Origin: Geomonas limicola
GTDB lineage: Bacteria > Desulfobacterota > Desulfuromonadia > Geobacterales > Geobacteraceae
DNA length: 64,000 nt
Assembly (NCBI RefSeq): GCF_014193675.1
Contig: NZ_BLXZ01000003.1
Coordinates: 186,001-250,000 of the forward strand
Reading direction: 5' to 3'
Position 1 is the stretch's first letter, and every line of letters begins with the position of its first letter. The position numbers and the translations under genes were made by a program. The notes under the pieces were generated by a model. It did not search any database and was not told where the DNA came from. It saw only the letters and a program-made list of their open reading frames with translations. This document shows, piece after piece, positions 52,495 through 62,174 of this stretch.

Positions 52495-52977
52495 CCAAGA
52501 AATAACTGGCGTTCAATTACGGGACACTTTCACCTGATCCGTCGGTAGATAACATCGAGGTTTTTGGCACGCGACGCTTCATTCACGTTGCCATCCCCCT
52601 GGCATCTCCTTTTCAGGCGGTTGCGCCGCCTGGCGGATACGGTGGTAATCGCGGTGGATTGGTCTCTTGAACGCCAATTACCAACCCCGATACTCTCGGC
52701 TTGTGAGATTGATGCTTCCTGCTGTGTAGCTGACCTGAAGTTCCAGGAAGGTTTCGCCGGTGACCCTTTTTCAAGGGGTTCATGCTGTGCCTGAACCTGA
52801 AACAGCTGAGTCAGTGCTTAGCAGGTCGTGACTACCTCAAGAGCTCCAGCCGTGTCTCGGGATTGATTTCAAAGATCTCTCCGACTTGATTTAATTGTAC
52901 TCCTGCCATTTTTACCAAGTCAACAAAGAAAATGGTGCCCTGTTTACTCCAGGAGGGCTGGCAAAGCAACGGCTCCG

Positions 52978-53376
52978 CTACCTCCGGATGAACGCACCGT
53001 ACTTGCCGTCCGCCTGCACGATGTGGTCGAGGAGCCATCTCCTGAGAAAGGCGATGATCTCCAAGGCGAGGTGCTCCTTCTCCGTTCGGTAAAGGTGGTT
53101 GAACTCGACGATTTTGAAGATGAACTGTTTGTGCTGCAGAACGTGTTCGTCATAGGCTGGATACTCCACCTGCAGCATCCAGCTCTCCTCGAGCGTGAAG
53201 TGATAGTCGGCATACTCGGTAAGGTTACTGACCGCGTCCCTGAGCAGCGCGTCGTCATCCTTATGGGTCGCGTACTTGTCATAGAGTTCGTTGAGCAGCC
53301 CCACCAGGTGCTGGTGATGCAGGTCGAACTGTTCAACCCCAAGCTGATATTTCGGCTCCCACTCAACAAACGTCAT
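52978..53376 (-). CDS. Bacteriohemerythrin
   Basis: 132 aa, single-domain hemerythrin. Iron ligands: His in 'EQFDLHHQHL' (about 20-24), 'YADYHFTLEESWM' (His and Glu), 'DEHVLQHKQFI' (two His) and 'WLLDHIVQADGKYG' (His and Asp). The MTFVEWEPKYQLGV start is typical. It binds oxygen at a di-iron site and may deliver or scavenge it in an oxygen-sensitive cell. GAGGAGG precedes ATG 53376; an upstream in-frame ATG is not supported. Confidence 0.93.
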   Translation of the reverse strand: MTFVEWEPKYQLGVEQFDLHHQHLVGLLNELYDKYATHKDDDALLRDAVSNLTEYADYHFTLEESWMLQVEYPAYDEHVLQHKQFIFKIVEFNHLYRTEKEHLALEIIAFLRRWLLDHIVQADGKYGAFIRR

Positions 53377-53517
53377 GCCACCTCCTCGAGGCCAAGCCAG
53401 GCTGTCTGCTGCAGAGCCGCTCACCGTACCACGCCATTTAAGTATCCCTCCCACCGGCACCGTCGGCATCCGGCCGACGCACTATAGAGCAAGCAGGCAG
53501 CAAAGGCAATGACGGAC

Positions 53518-53549
53518 CCAAAAAAAGAGCCTAACACGTGGTTAGGCTC
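53518..53549 (-). terminator. Terminator of the Gly/Thr repeat protein gene
   Basis: GAGCCTAAC / GTTAGGCTC hairpin; on the minus strand followed by a run of seven T. Confidence 0.85.
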
Positions 53550-53592
53550 CGCACTCCTCTTTCCTACCAATGGATCATCGGTCTGTAGCTTG

Positions 53593-54498
53593 CTAGCGGC
53601 CACCACCGCCTGCACCGCCACCAGCACCTCCGGTCCCGCCGGCACCACCAGTTCCGGTACCCATCGAGCCACCTGTGCCGGTCCCCATCGACCCGCCGGT
53701 CCCCATGGAGCCGCCAGTGCCCGTTCCTGTCGAACCACCAGTATCCATGGAGCCACCGGTACCGGTACCCGTCGAACCGCCGGTACCCATCGAGCCGCCG
53801 GTGCCGGTACCCATCGAACCGCCAGTATCCATGGATCCGCCGGTGCCGGTACCCGTTGAACCACCAGTACCCATAGAGCCGCCTGTTCCGGTACCCGTTG
53901 TGTCGCCACTGCCGGTGCCCATAGAGCCGCCGGTACCTGTGCCGTAGGACCCGCTACCCGTGCCGGTGCCTGAATCCAGCGAACCTCCCGTGCCAGTGCC
54001 ATAGGAGCCGGTTCCGGTGTCGAGAGAGCCGCCACTTCCGGTGCCCATTGAGCCGCCCGTTCCAGTTCCAGCCCCAGTCCCCGTACCCATTGAACCAGTC
54101 CCCATCGAGCCGCCGGTCCCCATAGACCTATCAGTACCCATAGTGCCCCTGGTGCCCGTAGAGCCACCGGTGCCAGTGCCAGTGCCTGTGCTGCCGGTGC
54201 CCATGGTTCCGGTTCCGGTTCCGGTGCCGGTGCCATAGCTGGATCCGGATCCAGTGCCCATCCGGCTCCCGGATCCGCTACCCGTGCTCGTGGTCCCGCC
54301 AGCTCCGGTGCCTGTTGTGGTACCCGCGGTACCAGTGTCATAGCTCGGTCCGGTCACGGTAAAGTCGCGATCAGTCGTGGTCCAGGCGCCGGTCCGGTAC
54401 GGATCGGTATTGCTGGCCGCGTAACCCATGCCGGTGAACAAGGCCATTGCGCCGATCATGGCTACTGTTGTTAACAGCATTTTTCTGATGCTTTTCAT
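53593..54498 (-). CDS. Exported Gly/Thr/Ser/Met repeat protein
   Basis: 301 aa. A Sec signal peptide (1-27, ending GYAAS) is followed by a short unique part (DPYRTGAWTTTDRDFTVTGPSYDTG). About 240 residues of low complexity follow, built from GTG, GGSMGTG and GGSTGTG units with a rough 14-residue higher-order period. It ends in Gly-rich sequence. No domain is recognised. The protein should be disordered and exported, perhaps to the surface. GAGGAGG precedes ATG. Repeat slippage may vary its length between strains. Confidence 0.75.
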   Translation of the reverse strand: MKSIRKMLLTTVAMIGAMALFTGMGYAASNTDPYRTGAWTTTDRDFTVTGPSYDTGTAGTTTGTGAGGTTSTGSGSGSRMGTGSGSSYGTGTGTGTGTMGTGSTGTGTGTGGSTGTRGTMGTDRSMGTGGSMGTGSMGTGTGAGTGTGGSMGTGSGGSLDTGTGSYGTGTGGSLDSGTGTGSGSYGTGTGGSMGTGSGDTTGTGTGGSMGTGGSTGTGTGGSMDTGGSMGTGTGGSMGTGGSTGTGTGGSMDTGGSTGTGTGGSMGTGGSMGTGTGGSMGTGTGGAGGTGGAGGGAGGGGR

Positions 54499-54885
54499 GT
54501 CGTGCCTCCTCGTAAAGCTTGTGGGCAGCTGTTAGTGTAAAAAATCCGCGATGCAGCGACCCGCAGATCTCACCTACTGATTTTATTCTAGGCCTTATTG
54601 TTTTTGCAAACAATGGATTTATCGAGTATTAAACGCCACGCTTAATGATACGTAGAGGATATAATCATAATTAAAGGTGAACTATAACTGTGTTAACCTC
54701 GAGGTAAAGCGCCACGCAACACTGCAGGTAGCACCTTAGTTCATAGAAATTTTCAGATAGTGCTTCTAGTACATGGTACAAAATGAATACCATCCAGAAA
54801 CAACAGGAGTATGTACTATATATGCAGCTGGGAATAGAAGCTAAGTACGGCAATATTGGGTGAGGAAGGATGGGGGGTGAGAAAC
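54499..54885. other. AT-rich intergenic region
   Basis: 387 bases between the repeat protein gene and the tRNA cluster, unusually A+T-rich for this chromosome. No coding region supported; a GTTTTTGCAAAC-like palindrome lies near 54599-54613. Confidence 0.4.
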
Positions 54886-54918
54886 AAAAAAAGCTCCAAC
54901 CTTCAAAAGGTGGAGCCT
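54886..54918 (-). terminator. Terminator of the tRNA cluster
   Basis: On the minus strand GGCTCCACCTT / AGGTTGGAGC hairpin followed by a run of T, directly after the last tRNA. Confidence 0.8.
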
Positions 54919-54931
54919 TACAGAGCATGAT

Positions 54932-55016
54932 TGGTGCGAGAGAGGGGACTTGAACCCCTATACCTTGCGGTGCCAGATCCTAAGTCTGGTGCGTCTGCCA
55001 ATTCCGCCACTCTCGC
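54932..55016 (-). tRNA. tRNA-Leu (anticodon TAG)
   Basis: 85 nt including encoded CCA. Acceptor GCGAGAG/CTCTCGC, a long variable arm, anticodon loop CTTAGGA. Last of four clustered tRNAs. Confidence 0.95.
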
Positions 55017-55061
55017 TTGCGGCACAAACAGAAAACCCCGCTTGCACGGGGTTCTATTATT

Positions 55062-55138
55062 TGGGGTGGCTAGTGGGATTCGAACCCACGTATGAACGAG
55101 TCACAGTCGTTTGTGTTAACCGCTTCACCATAGCCACC
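55062..55138 (-). tRNA. tRNA-His (anticodon GTG)
   Basis: 77 nt with CCA. The extra 5' G opposite C73, typical of tRNA-His, is present. Anticodon loop CTGTGAC. Confidence 0.95.
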
Positions 55139-55149
55139 ATATTCAATTT

Positions 55150-55226
55150 TGGCACGCCTGAGAGGGTTCGAACCTCTGACCTACGGCTTAGAAGGCCGTT
55201 GCTCTATCCAACTGAGCTACAGGCGC
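55150..55226 (-). tRNA. tRNA-Arg (anticodon TCT)
   Basis: 77 nt with CCA. Acceptor GCGCCTG, anticodon loop CTTCTAA, T-loop GGTTCGAACC. Confidence 0.95.
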
Positions 55227-55238
55227 AGAGTGCTTGAG

Positions 55239-55316
55239 TGGTCGGGGTGAGAGGATTCGAACCTCCGGCCCCCTGCTCCCAAGGCAGGTGCGCTAGCCAG
55301 GCTGCGCTACACCCCG
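55239..55316 (-). tRNA. tRNA-Pro (anticodon TGG)
   Basis: 78 nt with CCA. Acceptor CGGGGTG, anticodon loop CTTGGGA. First of the cluster; likely cotranscribed with the other three. Confidence 0.95.
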
Positions 55317-55500
55317 TTCAAGAACCAACCTTATAGCACAGGGCATTTCGGGGTGCAAGCTTTTTCATCGCTCCTGCCATTAAAGTCAGCCAACCGCTCT
55401 CAGGAAAACCGGGAGCATCGAGGACGCGTACCCAGCACCGGCCCCATAAGGCTGCCCACTCCAACCTAGTTGCAGCGTCTTCTTGGCAGAAGCCCGCCCC

Positions 55501-56109
55501 CTACCCTTGTGCTGCCTCGCCATTGTCGGCAAGCGCTACTTTGAGGAGCTGCATGGCCCGGCCACGGTGGCTGATACGGTTCTTGATTTCCAGCGGCAGC
55601 TCGGAGAAGGTCTGGCCGTACTCCGGCACCAGGAACAGCGGGTCGTAGCCGAAACCGCCGCTGCCGCGCGGCGCCTCCAGGATCACCCCGGCAAGCGAGC
55701 CGTCGAAGGTCCGGCAGGTCCCGTCGGGAAGGCACAGGGCGATTACGCAGTGGAAGGCGGCGCCGCGTTTTTCGGCGGGAACACCGGCCAGTTCCTCCAG
55801 CAAGAGCGCGTTATTTGCCGCGTCGCCCGCACCCTCGCCGGCAAACCGGGCGGAGTAGACGCCGGGACGACCATCGAGGTACTCGACGCTGAGGCCCGAG
55901 TCGTCCGCCAATACCGGCAACCCGGTGAACTGGGCGGCGGAGCGCGCTTTTTTCAGGGCGTTTTCCTCGAACGTCGCACCGTCCTCGACAACGTCGGGAA
56001 AACCGGGGAAGTCAGCGGGGGAAAGCACGTCCTCCACCACCCCCTTCAAGAGTTCGGCGAACTCCCGGAGCTTCCCCTTGTTGCCGGATGCCACCAGGAG
56101 CTGCTTCAT
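55501..56109 (-). CDS. rdgB: XTP/dITP pyrophosphatase (RdgB/HAM1)
   Basis: 202 aa. '[18 protein letters not shown]', '[18 protein letters not shown]', '[25 protein letters not shown]' and '[21 protein letters not shown]' are diagnostic. It removes non-canonical purine nucleotides such as dITP and XTP. Start overlaps the rph stop in an ATGA; rph-rdgB is a frequent pair. Confidence 0.95.
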   Translation of the reverse strand: MKQLLVASGNKGKLREFAELLKGVVEDVLSPADFPGFPDVVEDGATFEENALKKARSAAQFTGLPVLADDSGLSVEYLDGRPGVYSARFAGEGAGDAANNALLLEELAGVPAEKRGAAFHCVIALCLPDGTCRTFDGSLAGVILEAPRGSGGFGYDPLFLVPEYGQTFSELPLEIKNRISHRGRAMQLLKVALADNGEAAQG

Positions 56110-56825
56110 GCCTTGAGTGCCTCCCGCTGGATCTCAAAGAGCCGGGCAAGCCCCTCGATGGCGTGGCTGCGCATGGTGTCCATCTGCTCCAGGGTGAACG
56201 GCTCCGCTTCTGCAGTCCCCTGCACCTCGACAAAGCGCATCGAGGAGGTCATCACGAAGTTCATGTCAACTTCGGCACCCGAATCTTCCGGGTAGTCCAG
56301 GTCCAGAAACGGGGTCCCCTCGACGATGCCGACACTCACTGCCGCCACCGCCTCGCGCAGCGGGTTCGCGGCCAGTTCGCCGTTGTCCACCAGGGTCTGC
56401 AGTGCATCGGCCAGCGCGACGTAGGCACCGGTGATGGAGGCGGTGCGGGTGCCGCCGTCGGCCTGGATCACGTCACAGTCGATGAGGATGGAGCGCTCGC
56501 CGAGCATTTCCAGGTCGACTACGGCGCGCAGCGAGCGCCCGATCAGGCGCTGGATCTCGTGGGTGCGCCCGGAGAGCTTCCCCTTGGAGGATTCGCGCTG
56601 GTTCCTGGTGTGGGTGGCACGCGGCAGCATGCAGTACTCCGCCGTTACCCAACCGCTCCCCTTCCCCTTCAAAAAAGAGGGGACCCTGGTCTCGACGGTG
56701 GCATTGCAGATGACCTTGGTGTCGCCGAATTCGACGAGCACCGAGCCTTCGGCGTGCTTCAGATAGTTCCTGGTGATTTTTACCGGCCGTAAGGCGTTGG
56801 CCGCGCGGCCGTCTCTGCGCATCAT
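56106..56825 (-). CDS. rph: Ribonuclease PH
   Basis: About 238 aa. '[15 protein letters not shown]', '[12 protein letters not shown]', '[18 protein letters not shown]' and '[29 protein letters not shown]' identify the phosphorolytic 3'-to-5' exoribonuclease that trims tRNA 3' ends. The start may be either Met of the ATGATG pair (56825 or 56822). It is encoded near the tRNA cluster, transcribed with rdgB. Confidence 0.95.
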   Translation of the reverse strand: MMRRDGRAANALRPVKITRNYLKHAEGSVLVEFGDTKVICNATVETRVPSFLKGKGSGWVTAEYCMLPRATHTRNQRESSKGKLSGRTHEIQRLIGRSLRAVVDLEMLGERSILIDCDVIQADGGTRTASITGAYVALADALQTLVDNGELAANPLREAVAAVSVGIVEGTPFLDLDYPEDSGAEVDMNFVMTSSMRFVEVQGTAEAEPFTLEQMDTMRSHAIEGLARLFEIQREALKA

Positions 56826-56994
56826 AGGTAAAACCTTTCCTTTCCTGGTGCAGGCCGCATCTTGGGCAGCCGTGTTGGTGGTGGTAGAGGGCGGACGCAG
56901 GGCGCGCCCGCCGGGACTGGAGAAAAAGTGGGAGTAGTGCACGGATGACCGCGGCGCTGCCGGGTCCGCCTCTGAGGAAGCGAGCTTGACGCAG

Positions 56995-58140
56995 CTACCT
57001 CATCGACTGGGGCTTGGCACCCAGCACCGGGGAGAACAGCACCCGGCCGCGTCCGTTGTTGTCGAAGACCTTGGGCTGGCCGCCCCCCCACCAGTTGGCC
57101 GGCGCCCGGAACTCGTCCAGACCGCTGTGGTAGAGGTCGAAACCGGCGTTTTCGTAGATGGCGTTGTCCCAGGCTGCGGCCGCCCCGTCGGTGACGATGA
57201 CCCCGTTGTTGCCGTTGCCGAAGATCTGGTTCCCCACCACCTTCACCCGCGAGGCGGAGAGCGACAGCCCGAACTCGCGATTCTTCATGAGCTTCGCGCC
57301 GAGGATGCTCCCCTCGCAGCCGAGCAGGGTGACGCCGCTACCGTTACCGGCGACCTGCCCCCCCTGGAACTTGATGCGGCAGCCGTCGGCGGCGAAACCG
57401 GCGGAGCGGTTGCCGGACAGGGTAGCGTCGGCCAGGTAGAGCGAGCTGTGCAGCGCGTTGATCCCCTGGCGATTGCCGCTCAGTACCACGCCGCGCAGGG
57501 TGGCCTCGCTCTCGGAAAGGCGTACCGCGGTATCACAATCGGTCGCCCCGCCACCCTCCATGGTGACCAGCGCGTCCTGGAACCGGAAACCGGTCTGGGA
57601 CCGTGCGGCCTTGACCCCTTTCAGGATGACCGTCGAGTAGAGCGCCTCGAGGCCCGATTCAGCCCCCTCGATGCGGCAGTTCTCCAGGATGTTCTTTTTC
57701 TCGCTTCCCAAAAGAAGGATCCCCTGCCAGTCGGCGGCCTGCGGCTCGGCCAGCGCACTGCCGAAGAGGACCGGCGTTTCCCGGGTACCGGAGACGATGA
57801 GCCGCCCCTGGACCACGAGCTGCGCCGCCTGGCTTCCGTTGCGCCGGAAGCGCACCACCGCGCCCGGCTCCACGGTGAGCGTCGCCTGGGGGGCGATCAC
57901 CAGCACACCGTCCACCAGCACCTCGCCGCGCCAGGTGGTGTCCTCGCTCACTACACGGCTGCCGTAGACGGTCTGCGGCCGGAAGGCGAGCTCGGCCCGT
58001 GCGGGAGCCTCGACGGCCGCGGCAGGTGCCGACGCAGCCGAGGCGACACCGACAGGAAGTCCGGCACCGAAGGCGGACGCAGCGAAAAGGTGAGCTGCCA
58101 CAAGCAGCCCGAGGGTGGCAATCGGGAATGGTTTTATCAT
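56995..58140 (-). CDS. Exported right-handed beta-helix protein (NosD-like)
   Basis: 381 aa. A Sec signal (about 1-25, ending FGA) leads to an Ala/Pro-rich linker. From about residue 60 rung-like repeats with 'V-x-G-N-x-x-G' units follow ('GNRQGINAL', '[11 protein letters not shown]', '[14 protein letters not shown]', '[12 protein letters not shown]'). Such parallel beta-helices often bind polysaccharide, but no catalytic residues stand out. Its ATG overlaps the stop of the GGDEF gene by four bases, so c-di-GMP signalling and this exported protein are made together (inference). Confidence 0.8.
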   Translation of the reverse strand: MIKPFPIATLGLLVAAHLFAASAFGAGLPVGVASAASAPAAAVEAPARAELAFRPQTVYGSRVVSEDTTWRGEVLVDGVLVIAPQATLTVEPGAVVRFRRNGSQAAQLVVQGRLIVSGTRETPVLFGSALAEPQAADWQGILLLGSEKKNILENCRIEGAESGLEALYSTVILKGVKAARSQTGFRFQDALVTMEGGGATDCDTAVRLSESEATLRGVVLSGNRQGINALHSSLYLADATLSGNRSAGFAADGCRIKFQGGQVAGNGSGVTLLGCEGSILGAKLMKNREFGLSLSASRVKVVGNQIFGNGNNGVIVTDGAAAAWDNAIYENAGFDLYHSGLDEFRAPANWWGGGQPKVFDNNGRGRVLFSPVLGAKPQSMR

Positions 58141-59204
58141 AGTGAGGGAATTTGCAGGCTTTCCTGGTGGTACACCTTATTCTTGCCGCAGCGCTTGGCC
58201 TGGTACAAGAGCGAGTCCACGATATTGAAGAGTTCGTCCATTTTGTCGGCGTTTTCCGGGTAACTCGCCACGCCGATACTTACGGTCACCCCGCGCCCGC
58301 GGGAGCCTGCCAGCTTGTTGGCTGTACCGGCCTGCACCGCGGCGCGCAGGCGCTCGGCGGCCAGGATCGCCTTCTCCAGGCGGGTCTCCGGAAGGAGCAC
58401 GATGAACTCCTCGCCACCGTAGCGGAAGGCAACGTCCACGCCGCGGATGGTTTCCAGGATCACCGCCCCCATGACGGTCAGGAGCTCGTCGCCGACCGCG
58501 TGCCCGAAGCTGTCGTTGAAGGACTTGAAATCGTCCACGTCCATCATGATGATGGAGAACGGCTTGTGGTAGCGCCGGGCGCGCCCCATCTCCTGCTTGA
58601 AGAACTGTTTGAAGTAGCGGTGGTTGTGCAACCCGGTCAGCGAATCGGTGATCGCCATCAACTTGGTGCGCTTGTGCAGCGTGGCGTTGTGGATCGCCAT
58701 GGCGGCAAAGGATGCCAGGATGGAGAGGAGGTTCAGCTTGTCCCGGTCGAACTGGCGCGGCTCGAAATCGTCCAGGTAGAGGATCCCCATGATCCGGCTC
58801 TGGAACACGAGCGGCACGCAGACCAGCGAGCGGATCCCCTCGTTGAGGGCGATGGGATTTTTGAAAAAGCTGATCTTTGCGGTGTCCTCGATAAAGGAGA
58901 TCTCGCCGGCCTTCAGCACCTGGTCCGTGAGCCCCCCCGACGCCACAGTCCAGCGCTCCTTCTTGATGAAGTCGGCGGTGAGACCTGAGTGGGCGTGCAG
59001 GGTCAGTTCCTGACGTTCCTCGTTGTAGAGGGCGACGCTGCCAGCCGGGGTCGAGGCGAGCCCCATGGCGCTGGTGAGGATGGCCTGCAGCACGGTGTCC
59101 AGGTCCAACGTCGAAACGACCGCCTTGGCAACCTCGATCAGGTCTTTGAGCGCCTTTACCTGGGACTCGAGCTCTTCGGTTTTGCTGTCATCACACTCGG
59201 CCAT
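58137..59204 (-). CDS. GAF-GGDEF diguanylate cyclase
   Basis: 355 aa. A short coiled N-terminus, a GAF domain (about 30-180; 'VPLVFQSRIMGILYLDDFEPRQFDRDK') and a GGDEF domain with 'RYGGEEF' as active site. An inhibitory I-site RGVD lies five residues before GGEEF, so product inhibition is expected. It makes cyclic di-GMP in response to a ligand of GAF. ATG 59204 is chosen by homology. Couples by ATGA to the beta-helix gene. Confidence 0.92.
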   Translation of the reverse strand: MAECDDSKTEELESQVKALKDLIEVAKAVVSTLDLDTVLQAILTSAMGLASTPAGSVALYNEERQELTLHAHSGLTADFIKKERWTVASGGLTDQVLKAGEISFIEDTAKISFFKNPIALNEGIRSLVCVPLVFQSRIMGILYLDDFEPRQFDRDKLNLLSILASFAAMAIHNATLHKRTKLMAITDSLTGLHNHRYFKQFFKQEMGRARRYHKPFSIIMMDVDDFKSFNDSFGHAVGDELLTVMGAVILETIRGVDVAFRYGGEEFIVLLPETRLEKAILAAERLRAAVQAGTANKLAGSRGRGVTVSIGVASYPENADKMDELFNIVDSLLYQAKRCGKNKVYHQESLQIPSL

Positions 59205-59344
59205 TGGCCACTCCGGTTCCGGGGAAGTTAAGCTGTTATTTTTAGCACAGGCGGCCCCCAAATGTAAATGGCCAAGGCGTAAGCCTACTTGCGACAAAAC
59301 AAATTTCCGCGGGCTGAAATTTTAATGTTTAAACTCTTGACTCG

Positions 59345-59391
59345 GCCATACATCTTGTGGTTTATTCCCACCGCTTCCACTAAATGTGGTA
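59345..59391 (+). promoter_or_regulatory. Paired NrdR-like boxes on the nrdJ promoter
   Basis: Two CCA...TGG half-palindromes, CCATACATCTTGTGG (59346-59360) and CCACTAAATGTGG (59377-59389), are 31 bases apart, three helical turns. They overlap a candidate promoter with -35 TTGACT at 59337. This resembles the paired NrdR boxes of other ribonucleotide reductase genes. Confidence 0.5.
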
Positions 59392-59445
59392 TGAACGACC
59401 CGAACATGTTAGGCATGTTATTTTATCCAAGGAGATCGGAAAGTT

Positions 59446-61683
59446 ATGAAGAAATCAGTCGACAATGGGACCATTCCGGGGCTTTCGAAGAACGCTTTGA
59501 CGGTACTTGAGAAGCGCTACCTGAAGCGCGACACCTCGGGCAAGACCCTGGAAACCCCCGCGGATATGTTCCGGCGCGTTGCGGCAGCCATCGCCGCGGC
59601 GGATGCCACGTTCGACAAGAAGGCCGATCTCAACGCCCTCACCGACAAGTTCTACAACCTGATGACCTCCTTCGAGTTCCTCCCCAACTCGCCGACCCTG
59701 ATGAACGCCGGTCGCGAACTGGGCCAGCTCTCCGCCTGCTTCGTGTTGCCGGTAGGCGACTCCATGGAGGAGATCTTCGAGTCCGTCAAGAACACCGCGC
59801 TGATCCACAAGTCCGGCGGCGGCACCGGCTTCTCCTTCTCGCGTCTTAGACCCGCCAACGACGTGGTCATGTCCACCACCGGCATCTCCAGCGGTCCGCT
59901 CTCCTTCATGAGGGTGTTCGACATCGCCACCGAGACCATCAAGCAGGGCGGCACCCGCCGCGGCGCCAACATGGCGATCCTGCGCGTGGACCATCCGGAC
60001 ATCATGGACTTCATCATGTGCAAGAACGACCAGCGCCAGTTGAACAACTTCAACATCTCGGTCGGCATCACGGAAGAGTTCATGAAGGCGGTCGACGCTG
60101 ACCGCGACTACACCCTGATCAACCCGCGCGACAAGAAGCCGGCCGGCACCCTGAACGCCCGCAAGGTGTTCAGCCGCATCGTGAAGCAGGCCTGGGAAAA
60201 CGGCGAGCCGGGGATCATCTTCCTGGACCGCCTGAACAAGGACAACCCGACCCCGCACATCGGTGAGATCGAGTCCACCAACCCCTGCGGCGAGCAGCCG
60301 CTGCTCCCGTACGAGTCCTGCAACCTGGGCTCCATCAACCTCGGCAAGATGGTGACCCACGGCCGGGTCAACTGGGACAAGTTGAAGGAAGTGGTGCACG
60401 CCGCCGTGCACTTCCTCGACAACGTCATCGAGGTGAACAACTACCCGCTCGACGAGATCGACAAGATGACCCGCTCCAACCGCAAGATCGGCCTGGGCGT
60501 CATGGGCTGGGCGGACATGCTCATCATGCTGGGGATCGCCTACAACTCCGACGAGGCGGTTACCCTGGGCGAGCAGGTGATGAAGTTCATCAACGACGAA
60601 GGTCACGCGGCCTCCCGCGCGCTGGCCAAGACCCGCGGCGCGTTCCCCAACTTCAAGGGGTCGATCTACGACCGTCCGGGTGCTGAGCCGATCCGCAATG
60701 CGACCGTGACCACCATCGCCCCGACCGGCACCATCTCTATCATCGCCAACGCCTCTTCCGGCGTCGAGCCGCTCTTCGCGGTTTCCTTCGTGCGCCAGGT
60801 AATGGACAAGAACATCCTGGTCGAAGTGAACCCGCTCTTCGAGAAGCTCGCCAAAGCAGACGGGTTCTACTCCGAGGCGCTCATGCAGAAGATTGCCGAG
60901 CACGGCACCGTGCACGGGATCAACGACATTCCGGAGCAGGTACGCGACATCTTCGTGACCGCACACGACATCACCCCGGAAGAGCACATCACCATGCAGG
61001 CCGCCTTCCAGCGCCACACCGACAACGCGGTGTCGAAGACGGTGAACTTCCCGAATACCGCGACCGTCGAGGACGTGGAGAAGGTCTACCGGCTCGCCTA
61101 CCAGACCAACTGCAAGGGTGTCACCATCTACCGCGACGGTTCCCGCGACGAGCAGGTTCTCTCGGTAGGGAAGAAGGAAGAGGCACCGGCAGCGGTTCCG
61201 GCCCCGGCCCACGAGGAGAAGCGCACCGTGAAGCGCGAGCGTCCCAAGGCGCTCAAGGGGTGGACCTACCAGATGCAGACCGGCTGCGGCCCGCTCTACA
61301 TCACCATCAACGAGGACGCCACCGGGCTCTTCGAGGTCTTCACCACCATGGGCAAGGCGGGTGGTTGCGCCGCCAGCCAGTGCGAGGCGATCGGCCGTAT
61401 GGTCTCCCTGGCCTGGAGAAGCGGCATCCAGGGCCGCAGCGTCGTGAAGCAGCTCCTCGGCATCTCCTGTCACTCGCCGTCCGGCTTCGGCGACAACAAG
61501 GTACTCTCCTGCGCCGACGCGGTAGCGAAGGCGATCCAGTCCCACCTGGCCCTCACCGGCCACGCCGACATCGTCGAGGTCCCGGTGTTCGACAAGGGCG
61601 CCTGCCCCGAGTGCGGCGGTGTCGTGGAGCACGAGGGCGGCTGCGCCGTCTGCCGCGTCTGCGGCTACTCCGAGTGCGCCTAG
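59446..61683 (+). CDS. nrdJ: Adenosylcobalamin-dependent (class II) ribonucleotide reductase
   Basis: 745 aa. 'FLPNSPTLMNAGRELGQLSACFVLPVGDSMEEIF' (with the first redox Cys), 'KSGGGTGFSFSRLRP', 'NPCGEQPLLPYESCNLGSINL' (active-site Cys and Glu) and 'APTGTISIIANASSGVEP' are diagnostic. The C-terminus has a CPECG ... CRVCGYSEC zinc/redox tail. It reduces ribonucleotides with or without oxygen, using B12. AAGGAG precedes ATG 59446. NrdR (44159) is the probable repressor. A strong terminator follows. Confidence 0.96.
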   Translation: MKKSVDNGTIPGLSKNALTVLEKRYLKRDTSGKTLETPADMFRRVAAAIAAADATFDKKADLNALTDKFYNLMTSFEFLPNSPTLMNAGRELGQLSACFVLPVGDSMEEIFESVKNTALIHKSGGGTGFSFSRLRPANDVVMSTTGISSGPLSFMRVFDIATETIKQGGTRRGANMAILRVDHPDIMDFIMCKNDQRQLNNFNISVGITEEFMKAVDADRDYTLINPRDKKPAGTLNARKVFSRIVKQAWENGEPGIIFLDRLNKDNPTPHIGEIESTNPCGEQPLLPYESCNLGSINLGKMVTHGRVNWDKLKEVVHAAVHFLDNVIEVNNYPLDEIDKMTRSNRKIGLGVMGWADMLIMLGIAYNSDEAVTLGEQVMKFINDEGHAASRALAKTRGAFPNFKGSIYDRPGAEPIRNATVTTIAPTGTISIIANASSGVEPLFAVSFVRQVMDKNILVEVNPLFEKLAKADGFYSEALMQKIAEHGTVHGINDIPEQVRDIFVTAHDITPEEHITMQAAFQRHTDNAVSKTVNFPNTATVEDVEKVYRLAYQTNCKGVTIYRDGSRDEQVLSVGKKEEAPAAVPAPAHEEKRTVKRERPKALKGWTYQMQTGCGPLYITINEDATGLFEVFTTMGKAGGCAASQCEAIGRMVSLAWRSGIQGRSVVKQLLGISCHSPSGFGDNKVLSCADAVAKAIQSHLALTGHADIVEVPVFDKGACPECGGVVEHEGGCAVCRVCGYSECA

Positions 61684-61716
61684 TTCGGCGCCGGGGTACC
61701 GGCAGCCTGGTAACAC

Positions 61717-61756
61717 AAGAAAGCCCCGGGGGAATCTCCTCCGGGGCTTTCTTACG
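61717..61756 (+). terminator. Rho-independent terminator of nrdJ
   Basis: AAGAAAGCCCCGG / CCGGGGCTTTCTT hairpin. Confidence 0.9.
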
Positions 61757-62174
61757 TCGCTCTGCCGACTGCGGTCTCCTGGTTCACCGGCATTTGCGGC
61801 AGCTCTCTATTTGGGCGAGTCACCGCCCGCGCTTCGCCCCAGCGTTTTTCCGTACTAGAACCTTTACTCATCCCGATAGGCTGGTACCTGTAGATAGATA
61901 CCTTTGCGTGGGTCAGCTCGTCAGATGGAGCCGACACGGTCAGCAGCAGTACGATCCCGAGCTGACACAAAAGCTGCAGATGAGGCACAGCGGACAGCCC
62001 CACCACTCATAGAGCTTTCGCAGGTTGTCGTCACTGTCAGGCAGCCAACCCGTCTCCCTTTCCACCTGACAGCTCAAGCGCCAACTCCTTTCCTCACGGT
62101 CATTTTTTGATATACTGAAGCTATCCGATCTTCTCCCTGCGGTGTACGGGCTCTGCCCGAAAAAGGAGATAGCC
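61757..62174. other. Intergenic region
   Basis: 418 bases after the nrdJ terminator without supported coding sequence. AT-rich sequence near 62100-62120 (TTTTTTGATATACT) may contain the promoter of the ferritin-like gene. Confidence 0.4.

Larger units (their letters stand above)
51936..52977. other. 1-kb gene-poor region with inverted repeats and two terminators
   Basis: No coding region is supported. Features seen: palindrome TACCGTACGGTA (52156-52167), a 9-bp inverted repeat GGCAGGTGG / CCACCTGCC (about 52182 and 52259), a direct repeat GCTCCGGCA (about 52303 and 52321), and two strong terminators at 52396 and 52462. The arrangement suits an untranslated RNA on the plus strand, but no known class is matched. 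Confidence 0.4.

Noticed and set aside
59455..61716. 753-aa minus-strand open frame
   Set aside because: Shadow of nrdJ, which has all family motifs and a ribosome-binding site.
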